Shown piece by piece: positions 20,650 to 30,785 of a DNA stretch of 64,000 nucleotides. Each line of letters starts with the position of its first letter. Position 1 is the stretch's first letter. Under the pieces are notes generated by a model that did no database searches, was not told the DNA's origin, and saw only the letters and a program-made list of their open reading frames with translations. Made by a program: the position numbers and the translations under genes. The DNA is from Nitzschia sp. pyKryTriq1 (lineage: Eukaryota; Bacillariophyta; Bacillariophyceae; Bacillariales; Bacillariaceae). The stretch lies in assembly GCA_956465555.1 (NCBI GenBank), contig OY101123.1, positions 806,001-870,000 of the forward strand, written 5' to 3'.

Positions 20650-21382
20650 GTTCTTATTCTCTTGCGTTGTCGTCGTGTGTTGTTGTTTCTGCCAATAATG
20701 CTGTTGAGGTTGTTTGCTGCAGCAGGTCACAGGTCTGTACCTGTAGTATACTTGCAACTACAACAAGAACAATGCCGTAGACTGCTACGTACCATACTTA
20801 CCGCCTGCCTGAAGTGTGGTGGTTGGTCGTGGTTGCGTTTGCGCGGAATCGGTCCAACGAAAACTTCGCGCCATCCCTGAAGAATATCCAGTCATGAATA
20901 TTCAAATTCGTGACTTGATGATCTTGCTAGATAATACATACATACCGGTATCATACTGTACGGTACGCCATGACGACTTTAACCACGCGTAGACTACAAT
21001 TACCTGTAACAGTATCGTATAGTACTCGTGTACAGTACGAGTACAGTACTCTCTGTTGCTGTCCTTCCCAAAAGTTATACGAGTACTTGTCTCTCCCTAG
21101 TAGTCTAGTAGTAGAGAATAGATGCGTCTCTTACTGCTCTGTTGGTCTGTCCTTCAGAACGACAGCGGAGCAGCTACACGTATTACCTGTACAAGTACTG
21201 TACTCGTACCGGTGCACGCCCAAAACAATTTATCGTCCCAATAAAAAAAGTTCGGTTTGCTATGTTCAAACTACAGTGTGTATCAGTCGCTTGGCTCGAC
21301 GACAGTGCAGATTGACGACTCACTCCTTTCATTTTACGTTAATAATGACTACGTCGTATATCATCATAAACCGACTGACTTG
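20650..21382. promoter_or_regulatory. GTAC-rich spacer
   Basis: Upstream of the Treslin-like gene and downstream of PSMD13. GTAC-rich tracts at about 20960-21060 and 21185-21222 (GTACAGTACGAGTACAGTAC and similar). No gene or RNA recognised. Confidence 0.4.
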
Positions 21383-22624
21383 TTATGCTGCCAGTGTCGC
21401 ATTCTCTTGCATGTACTCTTGTGTCTTGCTGACCTTTCCAGCCCATTCCCCAAATCGTCCAGCCAAATCCGCCATCTGCTCATTCGACAAGGTGCGAGGC
21501 AAAACCCAAGTGATATGCACAGTCCCATCGACTTGATCCATGATTCCTTCCATAAGTTTCACCGAAAATGCCCTCATCAAAACCCACTCCACTTGTTCGA
21601 GAGGAATCTCCAATCGGGTGGCAATATCGGTAAACTCCAAGGTTCGTTCACTGGCGGGTCGTTCAAAGACCATTTCGACTAGAGCAAGTAATGTCATTTT
21701 CTCTTGCATTTGTTGGCCCATATGAACCAAGGCGGGTTGCGAGGCAATCTGCGATGGATACGTTTGGGAGCACATGGTCTTGAATTCTGCCACACTGCCC
21801 TTGGCACAAGCTTGAAGCAACTCTACCAACCAGGCCTCGCTAGTGCCCTGTAGGACTTGTACAATGGGATTCGTCACGACTTGACCCAAGTTATACACGC
21901 CCTCTCCGGTCAGAGCGGCCAGACTCAAATCGACTGCCAAGGCGTGAGACTGTGTGACATTTTCCGCCGTGGGTTGATAGTAGTTCAAATAGTGAATCGC
22001 CTCGTTATAGTATGCTTCGGGAGGTCCAATCAATTTGTAGTAGGTCATGGACATTTCATAATGTGCCGCATTGACTACCATGGCTTCCGGCGTGTCCGGA
22101 AGAAGCTGGTTCAACAGCGGAGCGTTGGTCTTGATCGTCGAGTAGATTCCAGAGAGACCTTCTTTCGAAGTATCTTGTGTATGCTGGAGTTGCAGGAGCC
22201 CAATCTTTGACTGCAAATACAAGATCGTGGCTGTTGTGTGCGGTTTGCCAGTCTCTTGCTTGTCCAGCAGTTCTTGAAGGAGGGCCTTGCTCTCGTCTAC
22301 CGTGATGCTGCCGCTTGCCAGACTGGAAATCGCCGCGGAAGCAGCGATCCGAGCCAACGAGAGAGCATTCAACTTGGCGGCGACTACCAAGACGACCTTC
22401 TGATACATCGCCACACAGGTGTTTTTCAATTCCGCATCGAGAGGCCGGAGATTTGCCTGGGGGTTTCCCACAAAGTCCAGGACCGCCAGAGTGAGCTGAT
22501 GCCAAAGCTTTTGCTGACAGTACGAGGCGATTTTGTTGTAGTAGGGCTCCGCCAAGTCAGGGAACTGTGCCGCCATGGCCTCGCAATGAGCGACCGATCC
22601 ACTCGTTTGATCAACGAAACTCAT
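21383..22624 (-). CDS. PSMD13: 26S proteasome non-ATPase subunit Rpn9/PSMD13
   Basis: A 413-aa lid subunit of the 19S regulatory particle. N-terminal helical repeats (FPDLAEPYYNKIASYCQQKLW near residue 20, AVLDFVG) lead into the central TPR-like solenoid (HYEMSMTYYKLIGPPEAYYN, AIHYLNYY). The C-terminal PCI winged helix includes LVEMVFERPASERTLEF, IPLEQVEWVLMRAFSVKL and VDGTVHITWVLPRTL, the most conserved part of the family. It ends in a helical tail that inserts into the lid bundle. Length is slightly above human PSMD13. No intron. Start ATG 22622-22624. Confidence 0.93.
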   Translation of the reverse strand: MSFVDQTSGSVAHCEAMAAQFPDLAEPYYNKIASYCQQKLWHQLTLAVLDFVGNPQANLRPLDAELKNTCVAMYQKVVLVVAAKLNALSLARIAASAAISSLASGSITVDESKALLQELLDKQETGKPHTTATILYLQSKIGLLQLQHTQDTSKEGLSGIYSTIKTNAPLLNQLLPDTPEAMVVNAAHYEMSMTYYKLIGPPEAYYNEAIHYLNYYQPTAENVTQSHALAVDLSLAALTGEGVYNLGQVVTNPIVQVLQGTSEAWLVELLQACAKGSVAEFKTMCSQTYPSQIASQPALVHMGQQMQEKMTLLALVEMVFERPASERTLEFTDIATRLEIPLEQVEWVLMRAFSVKLMEGIMDQVDGTVHITWVLPRTLSNEQMADLAGRFGEWAGKVSKTQEYMQENATLAA

Positions 22625-23690
22625 CGTGACGATCTAATGCTATTCGCTCTAGTAGAGAGGACTGCTGCGCAATACCGTAGCTATCTATGTATGACAATGA
22701 TGGAATGATGAATGAAAATGCTGTCCACCCCCATCATGGCCGCGACACGCGAGACCGACCGTCGCTCCCACAACAAAAATCCGCCGACGGTCGTCCACCG
22801 AAGAAGCGCTCGGAAAGAGAAGGAAAGGCCTATCCAAGAACTTTTCTCGTGCGTAACCTACGACGTACGCGCGGGAAATCAAATAATAATACAGTAGCAC
22901 GTACTGTAGCACGATCGGTGTACTGGTCGAGGGAGTCAAGTGCGGCTCATGGACGGACGCTGTGTACCTGGTACCGGTACCGGGTACCGGTACCTGTATT
23001 TGTACCGGTAGCTATGTGGGATATCTTCAGGTCATCCACATGCCATAGTACGGTGATCTGCTTCCCGTTGACCATCTTGTTCATCACACACCTGTCATAT
23101 TTGTTGGCGGCAAATCCCCTATTAGAACAGAATAGTAGAGGTACGTACTGTTCAACCGTTATATGTTGTATAATAGTAATGACGTACGATGTTGTGTACG
23201 TCCGTATATGTTCGACAAGGTTTGATGACGACTGGCGTATGACGTCATCAGTATGTCCTTCTGTCCTGATCGAGGAAAATCACGCGCAGAGCCACGCGAA
23301 CGTTTCGAGCAATCCCAACCACGAGTGCCCGAGCGAAATTACACGATCTAGATTCCCACTTACTGATGTGGCTAGATCAGACACTAGATCAAGTACTAGG
23401 ACCTACATCCTTCTAGTTCCCAGTAGGAATAAAGAGATGCACATCCTGAGTCAGTGCCAAACGATGTGGCAAGATGAAAAACAGTAGAACCCTGTGGGTT
23501 TACTACTGGAAAATGCAATTGCAATTACTGCTGGAAGTTTTTCTGGAAAATCAAGAGTAGCAAAATAGACAATAAAGATAGGCTCACAATTATCAGAAAA
23601 CCAAAATCTGTTTCAATTCTGTTACAATATCCCCATTTGATCAGATAAGCGGTCAGCAGGTCTTCCCAAAAGAGCATAGCTGCCCGTAGC
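22625..23690. other. Gene-free region with GTAC tract
   Basis: Upstream of PSMD13. A dense ACCGGT/GGTACC tract lies at 22963-23012. An open frame of 266 codons on the plus strand (22687-23487) has no family resemblance and no coherent composition, so it is not annotated. The right end may be decayed retroelement sequence connected with the copia relic. Confidence 0.4.
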
Positions 23691-23938
23691 GTGGGCCTTC
23701 CTAAGTTCCGCATAAAGCACTGTCTTTCCATTGATCATCTTCACATGTTTGATACCACAAGTTCCGCCCCCGAACCAAATTCCTCAACAACAAACTCTTC
23801 CACTTTAGAAGCTACGTCACGAAGGGTTGGATCTCAATCCATCCTATTGGTACCTACGACCAACCGGCAGACATACTGACCAAACCGCTGAAGGAGCCGG
23901 ATTTCAAGCGTCACCGAAAGAGCATGAACGGATGGTAA
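23691..23938 (+). pseudogene. Copia-type retroelement 3' pol relic
   Basis: The end of a Ty1/copia polyprotein. One frame reads MGLPKFRIKHCLSIDHLHMF ... LLVPTTN. The next reads PADILTKPLKEPDFKRHRKS and ends MNGW-stop at 23936-23938. VPTxxQxADILTKPL is the hallmark of the copia RNase H C-terminus. A 2-base loss between VPTTN and PADIL breaks the frame, and only about the last 80 residues remain, so the element is dead. Confidence 0.75.
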
Positions 23939-23967
23939 TCAACTTACTGCCTACTCGCGAGAGGGAG

Positions 23968-24318
23968 TGTTCGAATAACTACATCGAACGTCCACGGAAC
24001 GACGGACGGACGCGACCAGCGTTCGCAATTACGCACGATCACGCACGACGCACGTTTCGATCACGACCCAGAGATTCATTCTAAGACTCTCTGAGACAGT
24101 CTATGATCCTCCAAGAAACTATAAGAAGCCCACAGACTTCTATCGAAATACATGTCAACGATTCAAGAAAAGTAGAAATGAACAAAAGTTCATTTCATCA
24201 GTTAGAGCAAGAGCTCATTAATTTATGTTAGCGCACTTCGTTAACCCACAGTCAAATTAGTCCTTTAGCCCGAATCCCTGAGCCGCTAGCCACTGCCTAG
24301 AACTCACGGATTTTAACA
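23968..24318 (+). mobile_element. 3' LTR of the copia relic
   Basis: Starts TGTT just after a purine tract (GCGAGAGGGAG, 23957-23967), which is the expected polypurine primer position, and ends AACA at 24315-24318. The 4-base TGTT/AACA inverted termini, the 351-bp length and the position 30 bp after the pol stop fit a 3' LTR. No 5' LTR or target-site duplication can be seen. The LTR ends 29 bp before the ATG of the next gene. Confidence 0.6.
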
Positions 24319-24347
24319 TAGGAGCATTCAAGATTCAAGATACCCAC

Positions 24348-25190
24348 ATGTTGTATCGCAACCTCCAAGCCCTTCTTCTCACCCTCTTATTAGTATCAGC
24401 AGTCGCCCCATCGTTCGTTGTCGCTGATCCATTTTTCTCTAATCGAAATTCTGCCATGTCCCAGAACAACAACAACAACAACCGCAACAAAAAGTGGTTT
24501 CCCTTGGAATCCAATCCGCAACTGATCAATGACTACATTAAGAAGCTTGGTTATGATACATCGCTGTATGAATTCTGTGATGTATTCTCGATAGAAGAAT
24601 GGGCGCTCGATATGATTCCACAACCCGTGGCCGCTGTGCTTTTGTTGTACCCTCTCACTGAAACAATCACCAAGAATGAAGACAGAACAGAGGAGTCAAT
24701 GTTGGCGTTGGATGATATGCAGGATCAAGTTTGGTTCATCAAGCAACGAATTGGAAATGCATGTGGCACCATCGGCCTACTTCATGCTTTGATGAATGTT
24801 CCAGAAGCCCTTCGGGTATTTGAAAGGGATTCCTGGTTTTCCAAATTTGCCGAGGATTGCCCGATACCCTTATCGCCTGTTGGCAAGGCGGAGCGATTGG
24901 AAGATGATGATAAAATTGCCAAGTTGCACGATGATGCGACGTCATCAGAAGAAAACTCGACACAGAGAGGGAATATCAACGACAAGGTAGAAACACATTT
25001 CGCAGCCTTGGTCAATGTCGGGGACAAATTGTATGAACTGGATGGTCGCAGAGAAGGACCGGTGCTGCACGGTCCAACTACCCAAGCTACACTCCTGAAG
25101 GATGCCTGCGCTGTTATTAAAAAAATAATGGCACGAGATCCCACGGAAACAAGATTTGCTATCACGGCACTAGCTCCCAAACAAACATAG
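24348..25190 (+). CDS. Ubiquitin C-terminal hydrolase (C12) with signal peptide
   Basis: A 280-aa UCH-L1/L3 family cysteine protease that removes small adducts from ubiquitin C-termini. All four active-site residues are visible: Gln133 (FIKQRIGNACG), Cys139, His217 (ETHFAAL) and Asp232 (ELDGRREGP). The crossover loop (about 170-210) is long and acidic. The N-terminus is odd: MLYRNLQALLLTLLLVSAVA reads as a signal peptide, whereas UCHs are normally cytosolic. An internal ATG at M37 (24456), before a poly-Asn run, would give the usual cytosolic form. The LTR of the copia relic ends 29 bp before this ATG. No intron. Confidence 0.9.
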   Translation: MLYRNLQALLLTLLLVSAVAPSFVVADPFFSNRNSAMSQNNNNNNRNKKWFPLESNPQLINDYIKKLGYDTSLYEFCDVFSIEEWALDMIPQPVAAVLLLYPLTETITKNEDRTEESMLALDDMQDQVWFIKQRIGNACGTIGLLHALMNVPEALRVFERDSWFSKFAEDCPIPLSPVGKAERLEDDDKIAKLHDDATSSEENSTQRGNINDKVETHFAALVNVGDKLYELDGRREGPVLHGPTTQATLLKDACAVIKKIMARDPTETRFAITALAPKQT

Positions 25191-25446
25191 AATACTAAAC
25201 CCCTGGATTATCTGAGAGACTGCAGCAGCATGCTCGTCGATCGTAGTCATGCGCTCTGTTACTGTATGCGTCTGAAGAAGCACAAATAATATGAAGTATA
25301 TATATATGTATATTCATCTACTACATACTTTGAAAGTATCAATTACAATATTGTTATGAATTCTGATAGACGTCTCGTTGTGATCCTGCGTGGAACACTC
25401 CAAGATCTTACCAGCCCCAGATTCTTTTGCCGGCCATCTTGTTACT

Positions 25447-26121
25447 TCACGGATAGCCTTGCTGTGAGGCAATAAACGACCAAACCCGACGATGACGGTG
25501 TTCCAGTCGTTCAATCTCATACATCGATGGATGATTCGCAAATAAATGCCTTTGTCTTAAGATTTCTTGCCGAGAAGAGTGTGATCGACGCATGGAAGAG
25601 GCAAGCTTGTTCAGAAGTGTTCGTTCGTAGTGATTCGGCACATAGAGCTGTGGATGTCTGGAGATGTGGGGAAAAGAATGATGTCCCCTCGGCGGCAGAA
25701 AGGCTTCATCCACTGGAGATGACATATTTGAATCTTTTTCCTCCATATATATATCTGGTGAGATAATCGGTGGAAGTTCATTGAAGGACGGTTTCGTGGT
25801 GGGTGGGGTCTTGGGTCGTTGTTCCGCGTATCTCCTTATAGGCGTGAGTGGGCATTTTTGCTGGGGATTTGAGCTTTCGTTTAAATTCTCAGCACATATT
25901 CCAGGCTTCAGGGACTCGTCGGCATCCATGCTTTCAACCATCATTAGAAAATCATCCAAGTTTTCCTCCTCGTCCGAGCTAGGCGGGTCGGGAGCTACGC
26001 CAGCACCTACAAACAATGGGTATTCCAGTGTATCTTCTAGAAACCACAATTCATCATCTTCAGCACCGGGTAGGGAGCGCTTCATGGCGCTCACAGATGG
26101 ATAGCCCATGGATTGCATCAT
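25447..26121 (-). CDS. Hypothetical protein, 224 aa
   Basis: No family recognised. It has an acidic, Pro/Ser-rich N-terminal half with LTPIRR and PKTPPTTKPS (possible proline-directed kinase sites). A C-terminal basic helical block follows (NHYERTLLNKLASSMRRSHS, then SRQEILRQR). Helices of the form L-x-x-S-M-x-R-[ST]-x-x-S-R recur in proteins I associate with diatoms, but I cannot assign a role. Two ATGs (MM) at 26116-26121. No intron. Coding is supported by length and coherent composition only. Confidence 0.6.
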   Translation of the reverse strand: MMQSMGYPSVSAMKRSLPGAEDDELWFLEDTLEYPLFVGAGVAPDPPSSDEEENLDDFLMMVESMDADESLKPGICAENLNESSNPQQKCPLTPIRRYAEQRPKTPPTTKPSFNELPPIISPDIYMEEKDSNMSSPVDEAFLPPRGHHSFPHISRHPQLYVPNHYERTLLNKLASSMRRSHSSRQEILRQRHLFANHPSMYEIERLEHRHRRVWSFIASQQGYP

Positions 26122-26620
26122 CTTGGAAAGAATGATCGACTTGGTGCAGGAAGCTTCTTTGAGAGGATGACAAAAAAATTCATTCTGTCTTATTTCGTGG
26201 CCAAAAGTATGTAGGTGAGCTTCCGAATTTTTGGCGGAAGGTGAAAATGAAATTTTGTTTGATAGATTAGTGCGACATATTTACTTATAACAAGTATATC
26301 ATTTACTTATAGTACGACATTCCCCAAAAATGTGCATTAACGGTAACCCAACCAGGAGTATGAACCCAACCACCGTAGCAAATGATGAGAACACATCACT
26401 CCTATGCTCTCAACAGTGTGTGTACCAGTTCCATTCGCGATCCGAAATTTTTGGGGAAACAATAAGCTAGCACAACGTCACCGCTTCTTTTTCAACTCAG
26501 CCAAACAGTACCGTAACGAGAGTTCTTCGTATTAGTAGTGAAATCACATTGGTTTGCGTCGGCGCCAATTTCAAATGTTGGAATACCGAATATACTTATG
26601 CACAGGGTAAAGCAATGAAG
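26122..26620. other. AT-rich spacer with a 12-bp inverted repeat
   Basis: No gene seen. TTCCCCAAAAAT at 26320-26331 is repeated as its exact reverse complement at 26448-26459, 116 bp apart. It could be the end of a small non-autonomous element or chance. Confidence 0.35.
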
Positions 26621-28432
26621 TTATTTAGATACAAATATGTTATTCCTGTCGATTCGAATCCTTGCCTCCAATAACTTCCTTTGACGGCCTTCGATTACTT
26701 TCGATCGCTCTAGTAGTTGCTGCTTTTCCTTAGCAAGCAGATTGTAGTGCAGTCTTGCAGCTAAAAGCTTCCGTTGAAATACTTCATCCACGCCCTTGGC
26801 GCCTGGCAACATGGTGGATTGTACAGACAAAACCTCCTCGGCCGAACGAATTGCCATTTTTGCTTCTTCGAGGACATCGCTTATTTTGACTTCGCTGTGA
26901 CGGTCCTGAGCTTCGATTGCTTCCTTAGTGGTGGATGATTCGTCATCAGCAGTGCCACCGAAAGAGGACGATGCCACAAAAAAGGCAAAGACAGCAAAAG
27001 CAACCTCGCTACCAAAAACTACAGCCCCTCCAGAAAATAGCCAATTCGGCAATACCCGATGTAGACCGTCCCAAACTCCCCAAACCGTCCCCGAACCAAT
27101 AGCAGCATCGGTGGCTACACCAATAGCGGCGTCTGCAACGGCACTGCCAACACTAGTAAGCCCATCCAAAACTGCGTCGCCCACTACAGTAGCTGCATCG
27201 CTGACCATTTCTGATCCTGCACCCATCAAAGCTTCTCCGAAACCGCTACCAGTAGAAGAAGAAGCCACCACCGCTGCGTCTAATGCCGCGCCATCCAAGG
27301 CGGTGTCTGATGCAATGGCAGCGGCAGTAGAACCGGCCACAACAACCCGAGATGATGCCAAAACAGAAGCCTTTTGGGCTGCTACAGTCGTTGCAAAGTA
27401 GGGGACAGTTCTACCCGCAGCGGTTGCTGCCCCGGCAGCAGCAGTGGCAGTCGAGCCACTGGACGTGCCTGCGGCAGTCGCAGCCACAATTCCACCTGTT
27501 GTTGCAGCAGTCGTCACGCCTCGGACAGCAGCCACAACAGATCCAGTGGCTACTGTCCCTGTTGTCGCCGTAGAAGTCACTGTACTGGTAGCTGCGGCTG
27601 TAGCTGCCATTGTTGATGCTACAGTGGTAGCCGACCTAGCAGCAGCAATTGATGAAGCGGCCGTTCCTGTTGTCGTAGCTGAGGATGCACTAGCGGCGAC
27701 CACCCCGGCAGCAGTCGTCCCTGCGACAGAAGGTGCTGTGGAAGTAGTGGCCGCTGTTGTTGCTGCCATTGTTGACGCTACAGTCGCAGCCGATCTAGCA
27801 ACAGCGATCGAAGAAGCGGCTGTTCCCGCTGTCGTAGCTGAGGATGTAGCGGCGACCCCGGCAGCAGTGGTTCCGACCACGGATGATCCTGTGGTGGTGG
27901 ACGCCGTTGTTGCCACCACCGTTGACGCAACTGTTGCCGCCGATCTAGCAGCAGCAATTGATGACGCGGCCGTTCCAGCTGTAGACGAAGTTGCAGCTGT
28001 AGAGGCTGTGGTCGCTGCTACGCTCCCCACAGCTGTACTTGATGTCGTCGTCGCAGTGGTAGCAGCGGTAGTGACTGCAATGCTTCCACCGGTTGCCACC
28101 GTTCGTGCTGCTGCTAGTGTCGTCCCTGTGGCAGCTGCGGCCGTTGTTATTCCTGATCCTGTCTCGTTTTCTGGGGGGTCTTTCTCTATATCAGTCTTTC
28201 TGTTTCCTTTGGAATTGTCGACAGAATTCGCAAACCACAAATTTTCCTTTTTTCGCCGAGTTTCTTCCTGTTCCGCCTTTCTCTTTGCTTTTGTCTGGGA
28301 AACATTGATTGAGACATAGGGACGCCGTGTCGAGGAAAGGGCAGGTACCATCAGATGATGAAAACAGAGGGCTTGATCAGGCACCCAAAGCGTGATGATC
28401 GTGAATAGTATTGCGCAAAAACATTGAATCAT
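26621..28432 (-). CDS. Ala/Thr-rich plastid- or ER-targeted protein of unknown function
   Basis: A 603-aa protein. The N-terminus (MIQCFCAILFTIITLWVPDQ, then ALCFHHLMVPALSSTRRP) is a signal peptide followed by an ASAF-like Phe and a Ser/Arg-rich stretch, as in diatom plastid presequences. The middle (about 95-370) is almost only Ala, Thr, Ser, Val and Gly, with three copies of G-T-A-A-S-S-I-A-x-A-R-S-A-T/A-T-V-A-S-T at 27590-27990. A membrane segment follows (WLFSGGAVVFGSEVAFAVFA near 460). A C-terminal charged coiled coil ends the protein (EEAKMAIRSAEEVLS). Function unknown. The antisense strand also stays open (27444-28319) because of the GCT/GTA-biased repeats. Confidence 0.7.
   Translation of the reverse strand: MIQCFCAILFTIITLWVPDQALCFHHLMVPALSSTRRPYVSINVSQTKAKRKAEQEETRRKKENLWFANSVDNSKGNRKTDIEKDPPENETGSGITTAAAATGTTLAAARTVATGGSIAVTTAATTATTTSSTAVGSVAATTASTAATSSTAGTAASSIAAARSAATVASTVVATTASTTTGSSVVGTTAAGVAATSSATTAGTAASSIAVARSAATVASTMAATTAATTSTAPSVAGTTAAGVVAASASSATTTGTAASSIAAARSATTVASTMAATAAATSTVTSTATTGTVATGSVVAAVRGVTTAATTGGIVAATAAGTSSGSTATAAAGAATAAGRTVPYFATTVAAQKASVLASSRVVVAGSTAAAIASDTALDGAALDAAVVASSSTGSGFGEALMGAGSEMVSDAATVVGDAVLDGLTSVGSAVADAAIGVATDAAIGSGTVWGVWDGLHRVLPNWLFSGGAVVFGSEVAFAVFAFFVASSSFGGTADDESSTTKEAIEAQDRHSEVKISDVLEEAKMAIRSAEEVLSVQSTMLPGAKGVDEVFQRKLLAARLHYNLLAKEKQQLLERSKVIEGRQRKLLEARIRIDRNNIFVSK
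27590..27990 (-). repeat. Ala/Thr protein repeat, three units
   Basis: Three units of about 47-50 codons, each opening GTAASSIA-ARSA-TVAST and followed by a variable Ala/Thr/Ser/Val spacer, within the Ala/Thr-rich gene. Spacing is about 150 bp. Confidence 0.7.
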
Positions 28433-29216
28433 GCTGAGGATGGAAACAATTCAATTTTTTTCGAGAAACCCTCTTTTTGTAAAACAAAGTCGTGTATCCC
28501 TTGGTCGCTCTCTAGCCAGCTGCAGTAGACTTGGACCGGGTGCTGCTATTAAAGAGCGCTCTGCCGTAGCTAAAGCAGTATTTGCGTGCTAGTTGAAAAC
28601 ATGCGTCTCTCTTTGACGTGTGATCCTCCTTTGTCTTGTTTCCTCATGTTCATCATCATCTTGCATTTTGCATCTTTTGTGTGCAACGTGTGCGCGAAGT
28701 GCCAAGTTGCCGACGATGAAGGTACCGGTACAAGTACTGTAGCAGAAAATACTGTCAAAGTACCGGTACGCACAGTCAGGAGTACATGTACTCCTGCGCA
28801 CAGTACCCTACCGGTACGGTACTCGTACAGTATTACATAGGCCGTATGAAAGCAGACGGGCGAGGGACAGAGACCCGCCAACTCACACCCGAGACGATGC
28901 ATGCGCGCCTCGGAACGTGGAACATTTTGAGTCGTCTGAGTCATTCATGTTCTTCGTAGCATAAACAATACATTTGATGGACAGCCGACAGCCGTCGTCG
29001 ACGATGATGGGTGTACCGTACGAGTAAGGAAACAAGAGAGGGGGAGGGAACACAATATGTTCGACATCATCCTCGCGGTCTCCTTGTCACATCTCATACG
29101 TCTCGGTGTCGCTGTCGTCAGTCATAGGATTTCGCCGCGAATAGCAGAGTAAAGAAGGACCTGCAAGGATAGCCGAGAAAATTCCAGTTTCATAGTCAAA
29201 ATCTCGACAAGGCAAA
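28433..29216. promoter_or_regulatory. Shared upstream region with GTAC tract
   Basis: Lies between divergent genes (Ala/Thr-rich protein and ferrochelatase). A dense GTAC/CCGGTAC tract at 28720-28840 contains palindromes such as GGAGTACATGTACTCC. No RNA gene seen. Confidence 0.4.
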
Positions 29217-30733
29217 ATGAAGTTTCGTTCGATAGCGGCACAATCGCTACTGTTTCATGCTGGGAGCCATGGTTTCCAGATGCAGTCTCTTCCGTCAACC
29301 AGGGCGGCCTCGACAAGGTTAGAAGCAGCTACAGCCCTTCCTGTCGACAATTCAGTCGCCGTCCCCCGAGAAGCAGAAGAAACAAAGGTCGGAGTGCTGC
29401 TTTTGAACCTGGGCGGTCCGGAGACTGGTGATGATGTTGAAGGTACGTACTTGGCAAGCAAGTTGTATTTTGAGGAACTATATCACATCTCTAATCCCGT
29501 ATCCCTGCAGAATTCTTGTACAATCTTTTTGCGGATCCGGATATCATCCGACTACCTGGCCCCTTGGCGCTTTTGCAGGGGTCAATTGCCTATTTCATCG
29601 CGAAACGACGAGCTCCGAAGAGCCGTGCTGCCTACGAAAGTATCGGGGGTGGGTCGCCAATCTTGAAATACAGCAAGGCTCAAGCGAAACTGCTGGAAGA
29701 GTCTCTAAAGGATCAATACGGGTTATCTGTAAATACATACATCGGTATGCGATACTGGAAGCCTTTTACGGAGGAGGCACTGGATGCAATCTGCAAGGAC
29801 GGGGTCAAGGCGCTGGTTATTTTGCCGCTTTATCCACAGTTCTCCATTTCCACGTCTGGTAGCTCTCTACGAGTTTTACAGGAAGAATTTTCCAAGCACG
29901 CTTCCCGGTATGGCAATATGATGCACACTGTGATCCCTAGTTGGTACGATAGACCAGGGTATGTCAGAGCCATGGCAGACCTGATTCAAAAGGAATTGGA
30001 TAGCTTTACCAAATCAGAGATTGCTGATGCAAAAGAGGAGATTCCTGATTTACCACCACTTCATGTTCTATTTTCAGCTCACGGAGTACCCAAATCGTAC
30101 ATTGAAGCTGGTGATCCATACCAGAAACAAATCGTTGAGTGCGTCGACAAGATCGGAAAGGAACTTTTTTCTTCGAGAACGCCGGAGGAGCTCCAAGTGC
30201 ATTTGAGTTACCAATCTAGGGTTGGACCGATTGAATGGCTTCGACCGTATACTGATGATGTACTACCAGACCTGGGTGAGAAAGGAGTCCGAAATTTGGT
30301 TGTGGTCCCGATTAGTTTTGTAAGCGAGCACATTGAGACCTTGGAGGAGATTGACATTGAATACCGAGAGCTCGCCGAAGAATCGGGTGTGACCAATTGG
30401 CGTCGTTGTCCGGCACTCAACACTGACGAGACTTTTATCAAAGACATGGCCGACATGGTATACGAAGCGCTTGTGGAACCCGCTCAATCGGTGACGGAAA
30501 TCTGCGTGGCGAACAATATCGAAGGTGTCGATTTAGAACCGCTAGACAGTATCGCCGGTATCAGTCTGACTGGTGTGGGTGGCATAGGAGCTGACGGGGA
30601 CCTCTACAAGGTAGACGCAGCATTGCAGAACAAGGAACGAATCAATGCCAGGGTGGCGATGGCTGGGGTACTTCTCACCTGTCTCCTCGAGGTTGTCAGC
30701 GGGAAACCACTCACCCATTTCTTTGGGCTGTAA
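29217..30733 (+). CDS. hemH: Ferrochelatase with C-terminal chlorophyll-binding-like helix
   Basis: Exons 29217-29442 and 29511-30733; intron 29443-29510 (GTACGT...CTGCAG, 68 bp, phase 1) restores DDVE|EFLYNLF. The product is 482 aa. It inserts Fe2+ into protoporphyrin IX, the last step of haem synthesis, probably in the plastid. Visible motifs: LLLNLGGPETGDDVE, FADPDIIRLP, YIGMRYWKPFTEEAL, PLYPQFSISTSGSSL, catalytic His in LFSAHGVPKSYIE, and SFVSEHIETLEEIDIEY with the conserved Glu. The tail NARVAMAGVLLTCLLEVVSG is an LHC/CAB-type helix, as in cyanobacterial and plant FC2 ferrochelatases. The N-terminus (MKFRSIAAQSLLFHAGSHGF) may be a bipartite plastid signal. Its stop is 52 bp from the convergent SNase stop. 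Confidence 0.93.
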
Positions 30734-30785
30734 ATAGGAAAGTTGCTGAATTGATGTTCTAGAGTAGTTCAGCCACTCCCAGTAG

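Noticed and set aside
22687-23487. 266-codon plus-strand frame upstream of the copia relic
   Set aside because: Composition shifts along its length, it spans a GTAC tract, and no domain is recognisable.
27444-28319. Long Ala/Val-rich open frame opposite the Ala/Thr-rich gene
   Set aside because: It is an antisense shadow of the repeat coding sequence, without start context or family similarity.
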